DNA of 64,000 nucleotides from Desmodus rotundus (GCF_022682495.2 NC_071394.1:30786470-30850469); one strand, 5' to 3'. Shown: positions 1 through 11,545, counted from the stretch's first letter. Made by a program: numbers and translations. The notes: a model not told the origin generated them from the letters alone.

Positions 1-900
1 GTGAGTCACTGGGTAGGATTGAGTGGTGTTCACTAGACTGATACAGGTTCACACTCAAAGCCAGTGCTGAGTCTGAATCCACTCAGCAAAAGTCAGAAGG
101 TATATCAAATCTAGCTGCCACCTGCCAGTTGCCTGCAGACCCATGTGGTGGGGCAGGGTCTCAGGGAGTCAGCAGGGTGAAGCCAGCAGAGTTTATCAAA
201 CCCAAACAGACAATGATTTGGACATGCAAAGGGAGGGCTCTGCAGCAGTCGGGTGTATGAAGGGAAAATGGCCACATCCTAGAGCCCAGAACTCAGTCTG
301 TGCCAGACTTTGCCAGGGACCCAATCTCAGCAGGGCAGAGCTGCCAGAAGTTGGAAGGATGGGGTTAGTGGATTTCCCACAAGGAAGAGGTGCCAGTCAG
401 GCTTTGGGGAAGGAGGAGAAAGTGGTGCCCATCCTAGAGCTACACAACTCAGTGTGTCCCAGACTCTGCCCAGTCCTCACCAGGGCAGAGCCACCAGGAG
501 TCAGGAGGATGGGGCCACTGGGAGCCCAGAGAGTGGGGCTAACGGATCTCCTGTGAAGGGGAGGCACCAGTCAGGTTCGTGGAAAGTGGGAGGAATGGCC
601 CCTGATCCCAAACCAAATAACTCAGTCACTGAGACCCCCTGAGTCTGGCCAGACCTCTAAACCCTGATCCACACAGCTAACTCCTCAGCAGGGTGCAAGC
701 TCCGCATTGTGGGAGTCCAAAGGGTGGGGTTATTGCATGCCCCAGGCTGATGCCATATGGAAGGAGTTCTGCACCCAAGAAAGATGGCTTCTGTGGTGTG
801 GGAGAGAGAGCACAGTTGTCCTAGTAGCTGTCCCTTCCACTCTCTCCCCAGAGCCATAAAACCCCAGTCTCTCCTCACATGACTCTACTGCACTCTGTCC
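1..900. repeat. GC-rich block with imperfect tandem modules of ~155-170 bp, possibly LINE 5' UTR
   Basis: Two and a half related modules are visible. The phrase CATCCTAGAGC starts at 275 and again at 430, and a weaker third start lies near 598. Within the modules GGCAGAGC and GAGGTGCCAGTCAGG / GAGGCACCAGTCAGG recur. Open frames of 110-137 codons here follow the GC-rich repeat, show no known domain, and are not called as genes. Modular GC-rich 5' UTRs are typical of LINE-1, and an L1 3' end begins directly afterwards at about 903, so a 5' UTR joined to a 3' end by internal deletion is possible. An LTR origin is the alternative. The element may continue beyond the left edge. Confidence 0.4.
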
Positions 901-902
901 TC

Positions 903-1531
903 ACTAATTATCAGGGAAATGCAAATCAAAACCACGTGACATATCACCTTACACCTGTTAGAATGACTATTATCAAAAACATAAATAACTAATGTTCAAG
1001 AGGAGGTGGAGAAAAGGGAATCCCCACATACTGTTGGTGGGAATATAAACCAGTACAGCCACTATGGAAAGCAGTATGGAAATTTCATCAAAAATTAAGA
1101 ATAGAACTACCATATGATCTAGCTATCCCACTTCTGGATATTTATCCAAAGAAATCCAAAACATTAATTCAAAAAGACATATGCACCCCTATTCATTATT
1201 CGCGACGACGTGATGGACCTTGAGGATGTTATGTAAGAGAGATAAGTCAATGGAGAAAGACAGATAACGTGATGTCACTTATATGTGGAATCTAAACAAA
1301 CAAACAAACAAAACAAAAGCAAACTCATAGATAAAGGGAACAAATCAGCACTTACCAGAAGGAGAGGGCACTGGGGGGAGGCAAAGTGGGTGGAAGGGGA
1401 CCGACTGTACGGTGACAGATGGTCACCAGACTTAGTGCTGTGATCTATGTAATATACACAAAGAAGAAATGACAATACTGTACACCTGGAATATATAGAC
1501 TGCACACCAACTTTATCCCAATAAAAATGAT
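903..1531 (+). repeat. LINE-1 fragment, ORF2 C-terminal end plus 3' UTR
   Basis: The sequence reads like the end of L1 ORF2 (GGGAAATGCAAATCAAAACC, then the TGTTGGTGGGAATATAAACC and CTATCCCACTTCTGG stretches). It continues into a 3' UTR with ATATGTGGAATCTAAACAAACAAAC and an AATAAAA signal near 1520. Near 1200 the text jumps from the TATTCATTATT segment to a later part of the 3' end, so an internal deletion is present. No open frame survives. Confidence 0.8.
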
Positions 1532-1823
1532 TTGTTTAAATATGCAAAAGCTTGTGCAAGACTGTAATAGTAGAAAACAATAGAAGGGTGATACATGCAT
1601 TCACAACGAATGTTGCATGTGAGAACAGAACAGAAGCCATTCTGTGTGAGAAGTACAGGAAAAGGCACTGCTGCAAACTAAAATGTATCATAGTAACACA
1701 CCTCTAATAACTTCCTATCTAAAGGCAATAATAAGGAAAATGGGGACCTTACCCTGAAGATCAAGATATCCAAAAGACGAGTGGGAAATAGGGTGATTTT
1801 TTTATAAGTGGGGTAATTCCATG

Positions 1824-1831
1824 CTTTACAG
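1824..1831. repeat. Left 8-bp target site duplication of the hAT element
   Basis: CTTTACAG here matches CTTTTCAG at 2624-2631 in seven of eight bases. Eight base pairs is the target duplication length expected for hAT transposons. Confidence 0.75.
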
Positions 1832-2623
1832 CAGAGGTCCCCAACTCCGGGGTTAGGAACCGGGCTGCACAGCAGGAGATGAACAGCAGGCCAGTAGGCG
1901 AAGCTTCATCTGTATTTACAGCCCTTCCCCATCGCAGCCATTGCTGCCTGAGCTCCACCTCCTGTCAGATCCCTGGCAGCCTTAGATTCTCCTAGGAGTG
2001 CGAACCTGTGCTTTCAAGTTTGAGCATTACTTCTCAACCACAAACGACTCCCAAACTGGAAAGGAATGGATCCACAAACCATTTGTGAATAAGCCAGGTG
2101 AATCGCCTTCGTCCACGCTAGAAGAGGAACAGCTGTTTGAGATCGCAGACAGTGGTGGCCATAAAAGTATGTCTGAGACAACTTCAAATCTCCATACGTT
2201 CTGGATTCAACTCAAGGCGTTATATCCTGAGATTGTTACAAAAGCGCTGAAAAGCCTGCTCCCATTTCTAACACCCTGTCTTTGTAAAGCAGGGTTTTCT
2301 GCAGTGACAGCCACCAAAACAAGATTATGGACTAGACTGGACATAAGCAACACACTTCAGGTGTCACTGTCCCATCATCCCTAGGTGGGACCGTCTAGGG
2401 GACCGTCTAGGAGCCTAGGTGGGATCAGGGCTCCCACCGGTTTTGCATTGTGGCGAGTTGTATAATTATTTCATTATATATTACAATGTAATAATAATAG
2501 AAATAAAGTGCACAATAAAGGTAATGTGCTTGAATCATCCTGAAACTACCCTCCCCAGTCAGTCCATGGAAAAATTGTCTTCCATGAAACTGTCCCTGGT
2601 GCCAACAATGTTGGGGACCGCTG
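1832..2623 (+). mobile_element. hAT (Charlie-type) DNA transposon, internally deleted, with transposase C-terminal remnant
   Basis: The left end CAGAGGTCCCCAAC and the right end GTTGGGGACCGCTG are inverted copies, flanked by 8-bp duplications CTTTACAG / CTTTTCAG. Short subterminal motifs (GGTTAGGAACCGGGCTGCAC, TGTAAATACAGATGAAGCTTCG read on the other strand) fit a known mammalian Charlie-like family that I cannot name with certainty. The centre retains a transposase fragment at about 1998-2384. A short repeat (GGGACCGTCTAGG, twice) lies at 2388-2412. The element is much shorter than an autonomous hAT of roughly 2.5-3 kb, so most of the transposase is missing. Confidence 0.8.
1998..2384 (+). 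pseudogene. Remnant of hAT transposase, C-terminal dimerisation (hATC) region
   Basis: An uninterrupted frame of 128 codons resembles the C-terminal end of ZBED5/SCAND3-like hAT transposases. A segment around residues 68-110 reads FWIQLKALYPEI, then KALKSLLPFLTPCLCKAGFS, which is the usual hATC pattern (W....YP.....A...LLPF.....CE.GFS). The annotated ATG is not likely to be the native start, because the N-terminal zinc finger and catalytic region are absent. The fragment lies inside the element bounded by inverted repeats. The intact frame suggests a fairly young copy or chance survival. I see no evidence that it is expressed. Confidence 0.65.
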
Positions 2624-2631
2624 CTTTTCAG
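2624..2631. repeat. Right 8-bp target site duplication of the hAT element
   Basis: CTTTTCAG, partner of CTTTACAG at 1824-1831. Confidence 0.75.
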
Positions 2632-3229
2632 GGACATACTGTGTCCTTGGGCTCTGTCCACCACACGCTAGTGGTACTTCACATTAATACCCCCCCAGAT
2701 TTCAAAAATGCCCTGAATGTGAGAACCACTGATGTAAAACTCTTCACCCAGGAACAGATGATCCCCTTGAACCTCAGTGTACTTCTACTTTGACCACTGT
2801 GGAAGCTGGGTTCACTGGCAAGATTTGTGAATTCTCTTTTGGGGGGGAAGGGTATAACTAAGTCTATACAATGAATAAAAACTCAAAAACTGGTGATTAT
2901 ACACTAGATACTACATGATCATTCACAAAACTAAAACACTTAGGTAAATAGTGCCATTTTTTTAATAAGTTGTAAAAGAAACTTTCCCCAAAATTCAAGA
3001 TTTGCATATTCTGCTTCAAGTAAGTGGATAACTGCAAGTCTTTCACATCATCAGACACCTTGCAACTTGCACATTTATGCTAAAATTCTGGGAATTTCAG
3101 AACCTGAAGAGTAAGAATTCCAATGTGGAAAAAATCTTACAATGGGGAAAGAAATAAAGATATTGAGCTACTATTATGCACCAGTTTATAAGTAGGTTGC
3201 TTTACATATAATGAAACAGATTAATCCTA
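2632..3229. other. Intergenic stretch, nothing recognised
   Basis: AT-rich sequence without a convincing coding frame or recognisable repeat. Confidence 0.5.
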
Positions 3230-3400
3230 TTACACCCCTATAAAGTGAGCAATATAACCATCGTCATTTACAAAAGAACCTGAGGCTTAATAAGGCTAAG
3301 TAATTTGTCTAAGTTGGTTTGTTCATGACAGAGCCAGGTTGCAGGTTCCCACCCAAGTGAGACTCCAAAGCCAATGCTAATACCAACCATCACACTGCCG
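3230..3400 (-). repeat. MIR SINE fragment
   Basis: The + strand carries the reversed MIR core pattern: TTTACAAAAGAACCTGAGGC, then AAGTAATTTGTCTAAG, then a CAGAGCCAGGTT segment followed by GACTCCAAAGCC. This is a diverged copy. Confidence 0.6.
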
Positions 3401-3417
3401 CCAAGAAACCGAAGGGA

Positions 3418-4145
3418 AGCCACTTAGAAAACAGTATGGAGGTTCTTCAAAAAATTAGAAATAGAACTACTATCCCACTTCTGGGAAATGAAAGCAGATA
3501 CCTGTACCTCCTAGTTCATTACAGCATTATTCATAATAGCCAAGGTATGGAAACAACCTAAGTGTGGCCATCAACGAATGAATGGTAAAGAAAATGTGGT
3601 ATATGTACAACAGTATTCTATTCAGCCATGAGCAAGAAGGAAATCCTAACATTTTCAACAACACGGATAGATCTTGAGGGCATTATGCTAAGTGAAATAA
3701 GCCAGACACAGAAAGACAAATACCGTGTTACCTCACTAATGTGTGAAATCTAAAAAAAGCTGAACTCATAGAAACAGACTAGAGGGGTGGTTATGGGGGC
3801 CTGGGGAAACAGGAGGTGGGGGGAACAGGAGATGTCGGCCAAAGGGGACAGACTTCCAGCTACAAAAATGAATGAGTTCTGGGGGTCTAATGTATGGCAC
3901 AGTGATTATAGTTAATGATACTCTATTACACACTTGAAAGTTGCTAAAAAAAAAAGTAGGTCTGAAACGTTCTCACCACAAAAAAATAAATAGTGATAAA
4001 TGTGACGTGATACAGGTGTTATTTAATGCTACTCTCAGTAATCATTTGCAATATATGTATCTAATCAACATATCATACACCTTAAATTTATGATAATGCT
4101 GCATGTCAATTATATCTCAAAGCTAGGAAAAAATAATTTTAAAAG
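3418..4145 (+). repeat. LINE-1 fragment, ORF2 end and long 3' UTR
   Basis: The sequence starts with GAAAACAGTATGGAGGTTC and passes through ATTCATAATAGCCAAGG, the reading frame end near AGACAAATACCGTG, and a 3' UTR with GGTGGTTATGGGGGCCTGGGG. It ends with CATGTCAATTATATCTCAA and an A-rich tail. Several frameshifts and small deletions show that it is inactive. Confidence 0.8.
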
Positions 4146-4199
4146 AATCAAAAGAAAGAAAGGTTGCCAGCATGCCACCTCTGGACTTGTTTTTTCAAA

Positions 4200-4330
4200 A
4201 CCATCCTCCCATCTCAGAGAGAGGCAGATACTGTCATCACCAAGAAGAGCCGACAAGTCCAAGGAGACAAACCCTTGCTCAGGGTCACATCACGAGAGTC
4301 TATCAAAAGTGAGATTTAAACCCTAATCAT
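4200..4330 (-). repeat. Possible MIR fragment
   Basis: Weak resemblance to reversed MIR, mainly CTCAGGGTCACATCACGAG and GTGAGATTTAAACCC. Confidence 0.35.
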
Positions 4331-4904
4331 GTGCTTTTTACCGTGTTGTGCTGCTGTTTTTCAAGAAAGGAGGAGTGTCACATCTGTGGTCAACAACCAG
4401 CTAGAAGCTGTTTTCGGCCCTCTCCCGAACCTATGAGAGAGTTTAGAACAAAGAGCTACAGTTCTTTCTTTAAAAATTTGTTAGATCATCTAAGATGACA
4501 AAATCATTTTATTATTCTCAAATAAAAAGATCACTGTTTGCACAAGACTCTATTATTTAAACAGGCTTTTTGGCTCAGCGGTCTACAGTCATTTGGTTCA
4601 CCTTTGAGTAATATCCTGATGTTAAATGGCAAGGAATGGGGCAAGATTTTTCAAACAGCGCATGGAAAGTCTGAGTCACGTCGTTCCCTTTCTCGGGATT
4701 TGGATCATCTTGACTTTCCTGTGCTCTCCTGTAGTCTTTCTGCAGTGTGGAGAATCTGACTCTCAGTGGGCTTCTGATGAAGTCCTTCAGTGTTTACCAC
4801 ACTCCTACCACCCCGCTGTCTCTGTGCAGCCTCGTGGCGAACCCCAAATCTGTGTACCTGCTTGCATATTTCCTTTCCAAATGTATGTCAGGGAGACAAG
4901 ATAT
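4331..4904. other. Intergenic stretch, nothing recognised
   Basis: Overlapping short frames of 65-95 codons occur in more than one phase and show no domain, signal peptide or splice context. I treat them as chance frames. Confidence 0.5.
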
Positions 4905-5570
4905 GAAAGTTAAACAGACTAGAACTCTCCTACTCAGCTGGTGAGAATGTAAGTGGGTACATCCCTCCCCACCCCCGTTGGAAATGTGCTTAGCAGCACC
5001 TACTAAAGCCAAACACATGTATGCCCATGACCCAGCAGCTCCACTCCTGAGTATCTCCAACAAAAATGGGGCGTTTTGAACATTAAATTACATATAAGAG
5101 TGTTGCTAGCAATTTATCATAGTAGCCTAATACTGGAAACAACCAAAATATTCATCAACACTAGAATGAGTAAATAAATTATGGTGTTGCATACAATAGG
5201 GTATGACACAGAAATGAAAAAGAAAAAACTACTAAACTCTCAATGACACGGAAGGATATCACAGGTATAATGTTGAGTGGAAGAAGCCGGACACAAAATA
5301 CTACATGCTATATTATTTTACATATATGAAGTTTAAAATAGCTTCAATGAATCTGTCATGATAAAAGTCCAAATAGTGGTTATATTCAGAGAAATATTAC
5401 CAGTGAGTACAAGGGAATTATCTGGAGTTTTGGAAATGATCCAGGTGATCATGACATAGTTTTATATACACATGTGAAAATTAAACGATTTAATTGATGT
5501 GAAATTTAAGTGATATATGCATATGTATTATTCTATGTAAGCTATACTGCAGTTTAAAAAATGAAGTTCA
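4905..5570 (+). repeat. Old LINE-1 (L1M/HAL1-type) 3' end fragment
   Basis: Degenerate ORF2-end phrases are seen (AACTCTCCTACTCAGCTGGTG, CCAGCAGCTCCACTCCTGAGT, TACTGGAAACAACCAAA, ATGACACGGAAGGATATCAC). An A/T-rich 3' UTR follows. Divergence is clearly greater than in the copy at 3418-4145. Confidence 0.65.
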
Positions 5571-6231
5571 ATAACTGTAAGATTTAGCTAAGATACATCA
5601 GAAGGCAAAGTAAGATAAATTGCCAGGAATATTGTACAAATAAATTCTGAGAATACAAATGATGGCGAGGGCACTCCACGGCCTGGGAGGGACTTGGAGG
5701 CCTCCACCTGCAAGGTAAATTGAGCTATGTCTACAAGGATAGGTATTATTTGGACTGGCAGAAACATTCCCTATGGTTTAACTTTCACAAACCACTGAAG
5801 ATTCATTGGCCTCAGTCTAGGATTCCTCCTTGGAAATGGGGTTTCAGTTCATGTAAAAGGCTTGAAAATCTACAAGTTCTGAACCATCTGCCTAGTGTTT
5901 CTCAGACTTTCATGTGCAACTCCGTCATGGGGGTGGAGGCAGTAAAATGAGGACTTCCTGGCTCCCAGTTTTCTCATTTCATGAGTCTAGCTGGGATGGA
6001 ACCTGAAACTGCATTTTTAATATACATATCTCTTAAAAAAAAAAAAAGAAGAAGGAGGAGGAGGAGGGGGAGGAGGCCACACTTTGAAAAACACCCTGTG
6101 ACACTTACAAACTGACCCCAAGCTACTTTGACCTAATTCTGAAAACTCCTAATCAGTTCTGAGCTTTCTTTAGTGAAACCAATGAATTATGACTTATCCA
6201 TATGATATGATTGTCTAATCGGAGGAAACAT
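5571..6231. other. Intergenic stretch with a purine-rich microsatellite
   Basis: No gene is recognised. A run of A followed by GAAGAAGGAGGAGGAGGAG lies at about 6036-6076, a simple GGA-type repeat. Confidence 0.55.
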
Positions 6232-6445
6232 CCCTGGCTGGTGTGGCTCAGTGGATTGAGCATTGGCCTGTGAACCAAAAGGTCACAGGTTCAATTCCCA
6301 GTCAGAGCACATGCCTGAGTTGCAGGCCAGGTCCCCAGTTGGGGGCATGCGAGAGGTAGCCAACTGATGTTTCTTTCTCACATTGATGTTTCTCTTACTC
6401 TTTCCTTTCCCCTCTCTCTGGAAATAAATAGAATCAAACAAGAAA
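6232..6445 (+). repeat. VES-type tRNA-derived bat SINE
   Basis: The head CCCTGGCTGGTGTGGCTCAG is followed by a Pol III A box (TGGCTCAGTGG, 6244-6254) and a B box (GGTTCAATTCC, 6288-6298). The family-typical body is TCAGAGCACATGCCTGAGTT, CACATTGATGTTTCTC and a pyrimidine tract, then an AAATAAATAGAATC tail. This is one of the least diverged copies here and supports a bat host. Confidence 0.88.
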
Positions 6446-6519
6446 CAACACTTTCAGAGGACTGTGCTGCTATGAGAAAAAATGAGACTGGCACTCCTGA
6501 CTGAAAGTTATAGTTACAG

Positions 6520-8605
6520 GCTTCCAGTCAAGAAGGTGTCAAGATGGTGAAGTAGGTGAATGAACACTGCATTTGCCTCCTCCTGTGACCACATCAAAAT
6601 TATAACTAAGCTGCAGAACAAAAAACACTGAGATCCACCTGAAGTCTAGCCGAACAGAAGCCCTATAATTACGGATATACAGAAGAAGCTACACTGAGAC
6701 TGGTAGAAGTGGTGGAATGTGGATTGGGCTGGTCCCACACCCATGTGTGGTAGTAAAATCAGGACAGATATGCTGGCCAAGGAGTGAGGGTTCCCAGCAG
6801 GACACAGGGCTCCCGAGCCCAGGGTTCCAGTGGCAGGAACTAGTAGTCAAGGCTCAAACACTATAGGAGGGCACAGCATCCACACAAGGGAAACGACTGG
6901 AACACTCAGCTCAGCTTATCAGGGAGCCTGCACCACTGAGCTCAACAGGACACACACTACCTAAGGCCACTATACGAAGACTGAAAGACACAGTAGCTCT
7001 AGTTAATATGTACAAACAAAAACAGGAAGGCAGCAAAAATGAGGAGACAAAAAACCAATGCCCCAAGTGAAGAAAGAGACAAAACTCCAAAAAAAAGAAC
7101 TAAATAAAATGGAGACAAGAAATCTACCAGATGCAGAGTTCAAAACACTGGTTACAAAGATGCTTAATAATCTCAGTGAGAACTTCAACAAAAAAGATAA
7201 GAAACATTAAAATGAAGATAGAAAATATAAAAAAAGAAACAGTCAAAATGAATACAATGACTGAAATAAAGAATACATGAGAGGAAATCAACAACAGTTT
7301 AAATGAAGCAGAGAATCAAAGCAGAAATTTGGAAGATAAGGAAGCAGAAAAAACAAATCAGAACGGCAAAGAAAAAAAATCCAAAAAAATGAGGATAGTT
7401 GAAGGGGCCTTTGGGACAACATCATGCAAACCAATATCTACATCATAGAGGCACGAGAGGGAGAAGGGAGAGAGCAGGGGATGGAAAACCTATTTGAAGA
7501 GTAATGACAGAAAAGCTCCCTAACCTGGTAAAGGAAATAGACACACAAGTCCAGGAAGTGCGCAGAGTTCCGATCAAGATGAGCCCAAAGACATCCACAC
7601 CAATACACCTCAAAATTAAAATGGCAAAAGTTAAAGACAAAGAGAGAATCTTAAAACAGCAAAATAAAAGCAGTTCATTACCTACAGGGGAGCTCCCATA
7701 AGACTGTCAGCTGATTTCTCAATAGAAACTTTGCAGACCAGAAGGGATTGGCAAGAAATATTCAAAGTGATAAAAAGCAAGGGCCTACAACCAAGACTAT
7801 CATTTAGAATCAAAGGACAGAAAAAGAGCTTCACAGATCAGAAAAAGCTAAAGGAGTTCATCAACACCAAACAAGTACTATAAGAAATGTTAAAGGGACT
7901 CTTTTAAAAAGAAGAAATAAAGATCAAAAACATGAATAATAAAATGGCAATAAGTACATATCTATCAACAATTACTTTAAATGTAAATGGATTAAATGCT
8001 CCAATAGGAAGACATGGGGGGATGAATGCATAAGAAAACAAGACCCTTACATATGCTACAAGAGACTCACTACAGATGGAAAGATACATGCTGACTAAAG
8101 GTAAATGAATACAAAAAGATATTCCATTTAAAAAAGGGAAATTTAAAAAGCTGGGTAGCTATAGTTGTATCAGACAAAAATAAACTTCAAAACAAGGTTA
8201 TAATAAGAGACAAAGAAAAACCCAGCAATCTCACTTCTGAGTGTTTACCTGAAGAAACCCAAAACACTAATTTGAAAAGACATACACATCTATATGCTCA
8301 TTGCAACATTATTTACAATAGCCAAGATACAGAAGCAACCCAAGTGTCCATCAGCAGATGAGTGGATAAGGAAGTGGTACAAATAGACAAAGGAATATGA
8401 CTCAGCCATGGTGGGGGTGGGAGAGGGAGGTGGGTTCAGCTGGGGTGGGGGGAGGGAAGGGGAGAAAAGGCATACAACTGTAATTGAATAACAATAAAAA
8501 AATAAATTAAAAAAAATAAATAATGAAATCTTACAATCTGTACTCCTGAAACTAAAGTAACATTGTATGCCAATTGTAATTGAGAAACTAAAAAACTGTA
8601 AAAAA
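6520..8605 (+). mobile_element. LINE-1 with ORF1 and start of ORF2, most of ORF2 deleted
   Basis: A 5' UTR-like start (AAGATGGTGAAGTAGGTGAA near 6543) leads into an ORF1 remnant from about 7039. That remnant is rich in K/E/N and has a coiled-coil character and several stops. ORF1 RNA-binding phrases appear near 7690-7900 (CTGTCAGCTGATTTCTC, AAACTTTGCAGACCAGAAGG). At about 7965 the frame TITLNVNGLNAPI marks the start of ORF2. Near 8215 it jumps to the very end of ORF2 (CCCAGCAATCTCACTTCTGAG), then to a G-rich 3' UTR and A-rich tail at about 8505-8520. A second, older 3' end (ACTCCTGAAACTAAAGTAAC) follows at 8521-8605. Two 3' ends in a row suggest nested insertion or recombination between elements. 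Confidence 0.75.
8410..8434 (+). other. G-quadruplex candidate in L1 3' UTR
   Basis: Four G runs with short loops (GGGGG-T-GGG-AGA-GGG-AGGT-GGG) fit the canonical quadruplex pattern. G-rich 3' UTR tracts are a known property of L1 families. Confidence 0.6.
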
Positions 8606-10413
8606 GGAAGCTAGTCATAGTTAGAATTGCTAGCAGACAGTTCCTGTTGTGTATGCAAAAACAAATGAAGGCTTCTAGGAACCCACCATCTTGGCTCCCT
8701 CGAGGATGCCGAACCTCTCCTGTAAGAAGCACGCCCTAGCAAAGCCTACTCCATCCCCATTTTGGTTTCCACATACTTTGTACCACCCAGTCTGGACCTA
8801 CTCTCAAGTGCCTGCCTGTTACTGCTAAACACATTCTTCATTCTTCATCAGCCCTCATCCCAGAAACCAGGAATATGAATGCAGTGTACTCGAAATAACT
8901 GCTTGGGTGATTTTCATTGGTAAAGCGGAAGAACTGGTGAAAATACTGCAGGGTAGTCTCTACCTGTTAGACTAATTTTTTTTTAATTTAGATATTTTAA
9001 TAAATGATCTATACTTTAGTCATGCTTGCCCAAACAACTCAAGAGTAAACAAAATATCCCTTTTACTAAATTACGAGACTAAAGAATTATTAGGATAATT
9101 ATCCCATAACAAATGCCAGAAATAAGTGCCTATCTTGACTTAATTTTGTGGACACTTTCCAAAGTATATACCCTAGACTTACAAAACAAAAATAAGTGTT
9201 AATATTTCTCAAGTCTTACTAATCCATGAACACCTGGGTAGAAAGCACTAGCTTTATCCTATAACAGAAACTGGACACTTTTTCGGGGGACATAAAAGAA
9301 TTTCAATTTCTCTGGATACTTTTTTCCTCTGCTACCAGTGAGTTCCAGGGAATGTTGAGCTCCTAAAGGAAAACCATAAAAAAAAAAATCCACAATCCAG
9401 AGAAAACAAAATCGAGCTAGTTAAACTATCACCAATAAGAAGTTTAAACAGGAACAATTTTCATTTGCTTGGAATCAAAAGCTAAGTTTTAAAAAACTTC
9501 AAAACAAGAGTTTACTGTTTCCCGGACATCTGCAGTTGAAAAAAGAAACACAAAAACAGTTCTGGAAAGTGCTGTAGTTTCCTTCATACCGAGCAGTTTC
9601 CAGGTGTGAAGTGGAATACTGGAGTAGAATAAAAAATGAAAGGAACGTGAACCAAGTTTTTTAGGCTCATATTAATATACAACGTTCTGGTTGGTAACTG
9701 TTTGCGTAGAAATGTAGCATATGGCACTATGTGCTCTGTGTTTGAGAAAAGGCTTATCCTGGGGACTGCTTTAGGCAGAGTTCCCTCTGACAAGTTCCAT
9801 ACTGACTTCTAGCTCAGAGATCCTTGGGGGAAGGTCCAGCTTAATATCATTTCTCATTGTCCTCCTGTCTGTAGCAGCAGGCAGAGTAAGAGCCTTTGAT
9901 GGTGAGTGCCCCAGCTTAAGAGCAGAACTGCCAGGCAGCTGTGTATGCTCCCCAGACTGTGGAACAAGCAATAAAAAGAAAAGAGCAGGAAGAGAATTGC
10001 CAACTTCTTGCAACATGGAGCCATAACTGTGAGAGCCAAGCTGGTCATTTTTCCACCCAGCCAACCCGGAGGCTGGCATCTGACATCAGTGTGGAGAATG
10101 ACGTCAGACAGTCTCCAATCACCTGCTTAACCAACAGTTTGCTCAAGAAATGCCAGGGAAGACAGAGAGGCAAGAAAAGAGGCAGGAGAGAGAACTCATT
10201 ATCCAAAGCCTCTCTCATCTTGTTAAATACTACTATTTCAACTAACTAAATGAAGCCAGTCTTACAGAACAAGATGCAAAAAAAAAAAAAAAAAAAGCAT
10301 TAAAAGCATTTTCATTTGGAAGTTCAAAAGAGTAAAATGAGACTAGAAAATTTAGGTTCAGCTATATCAGCTAAAGTTTCTAATTTACAAAAAAAAAATC
10401 TGGCTTTGGCTGG
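8606..10413. other. Intergenic stretch, nothing recognised
   Basis: Frames of 64-102 codons at 9771-10249 occur on both strands and lack family features. An A run of about 20 lies at 10278-10297. I find no confident repeat or gene. Confidence 0.5.
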
Positions 10414-10791
10414 TGCTATGGACTGAATATTTGCTCCCCCTCTAAAATTTATATGTTGATGTGCTAACCCCAGTATAGCTGTACTTGAAGGGAGCAATTA
10501 AGGTTAAGTGAGGTCATGGTGGTGGGGCCTTGATCCAACAGGATTAGTGTCCTTGTAAGAGACCAGAGAGCAGGCCCATTCTCTCTCTGCATTTATGGAC
10601 AGAGGAAAGACCACGTGAGGCCAAAGCCACTGTCTTCAAGACAGAAAGAAATTCCTCTCCAGAACCCATCCCCTTCCAAAATGTAGATCTTGGAAATTAT
10701 CAGCCTCCAAGACTGTGAGGAAATAAGTTTCTATTGGGTAAGCCACACAGTCTGTGGTATCTTGTTATGGCAGCCTGAGCAGACTAGGACA
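10414..10791 (+). repeat. MLT1-type (ERVL-MaLR) solo LTR
   Basis: The sequence starts TGCTATGGACTGAATATTTG and ends GCAGACTAGGACA, as MaLR LTRs do. Internal landmarks in order are AATTTATATGTTGATG, GTGAGGTCATGGTGGTGGGG, AGACCACGTGAGG, GATCTTGGAAATTATCAGCC, TGTGAGGAAATAAGTTTCT and TCTTGTTATGGCAGCC. No internal retroviral sequence adjoins it. Confidence 0.8.
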
Positions 10792-11404
10792 ACAGCTAAC
10801 TCCAACCACAGGAAACAAAAGGCTCCCAGAACTGACTAGACTAGAGCTTAGGAGCCAGCCTGGAAACAGGCAGAATCCAAGTGAGTTCCAGAGAATGAGG
10901 AATTAGGAACTGAGCACGGAGTAGGACACCACTGCTGGGTTAAGGAAATTCCAACAGTTTTTTTCTCATTTTTCCATCACTCGTTCAGAATTCAGAATCC
11001 CAGGATGATGTGTCTGATGATCTAAGCCTAGGCCATGTAGCACCCCTGGGCACAGAGCAGGAGAGGCAAAGAGTGGTGTCCCTTCCACTTCCACAACCAC
11101 CTATCACGTGTGGATTATCCCAAGACATCACAGTGGGCAAGGTCTTGACTCGAAAGGATATCAGGATGTTTCTAGACAGGGAGAGTGGTTGCTGGGAGAA
11201 TGGTTGCTGGGCAGCCACAGATTTCCAGTGGGCTACCCTTCTCCTGGTACATATATCACACATACATGAGGTGTGTTCTGTGGCTATGGATTCAGAAGGA
11301 CTGAATTCAAAATTCAGTCGTTGTGTTTACTGTGATTATTTGAATGTTTTCATTGGGGGAAAAATACAACGTTACATCATGATCGATGCAGAAAGGTTTA
11401 CACA
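10792..11404. other. Intergenic stretch, nothing recognised
   Basis: Contains opposing chance frames around 10985-11426. No repeat family or coding signature is recognised. Confidence 0.45.
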
Positions 11405-11545
11405 TGTCAGCTTATATACCCTTTAAAATAACCCATGAAGTAGAATCCGCTTTTTACTTATGAGGCACCTGAAACTCAGAGATTACTTGAATGGGTCACC
11501 CAAGTAGTTCGTGGTGGGTGTAGGATTCAAATTCAGAGCTGTTTC
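11405..11545 (-). repeat. MIR SINE fragment
   Basis: Reversed MIR pattern: CTTTTTACTTATGAGGCACC, GAAACTCAGAGATTAC, then a short run with AGGATTCAAATTCAGAGCT. Confidence 0.55.

Noticed and set aside
143..642. Overlapping open frames of 110 and 137 codons
   Set aside because: They lie in GC-rich tandem modules in two phases, with low-complexity composition and no domain.
11010..11426. 138-codon frame
   Set aside because: No recognisable family or splice context. Its end overlaps a MIR fragment, and an opposing frame overlaps it.
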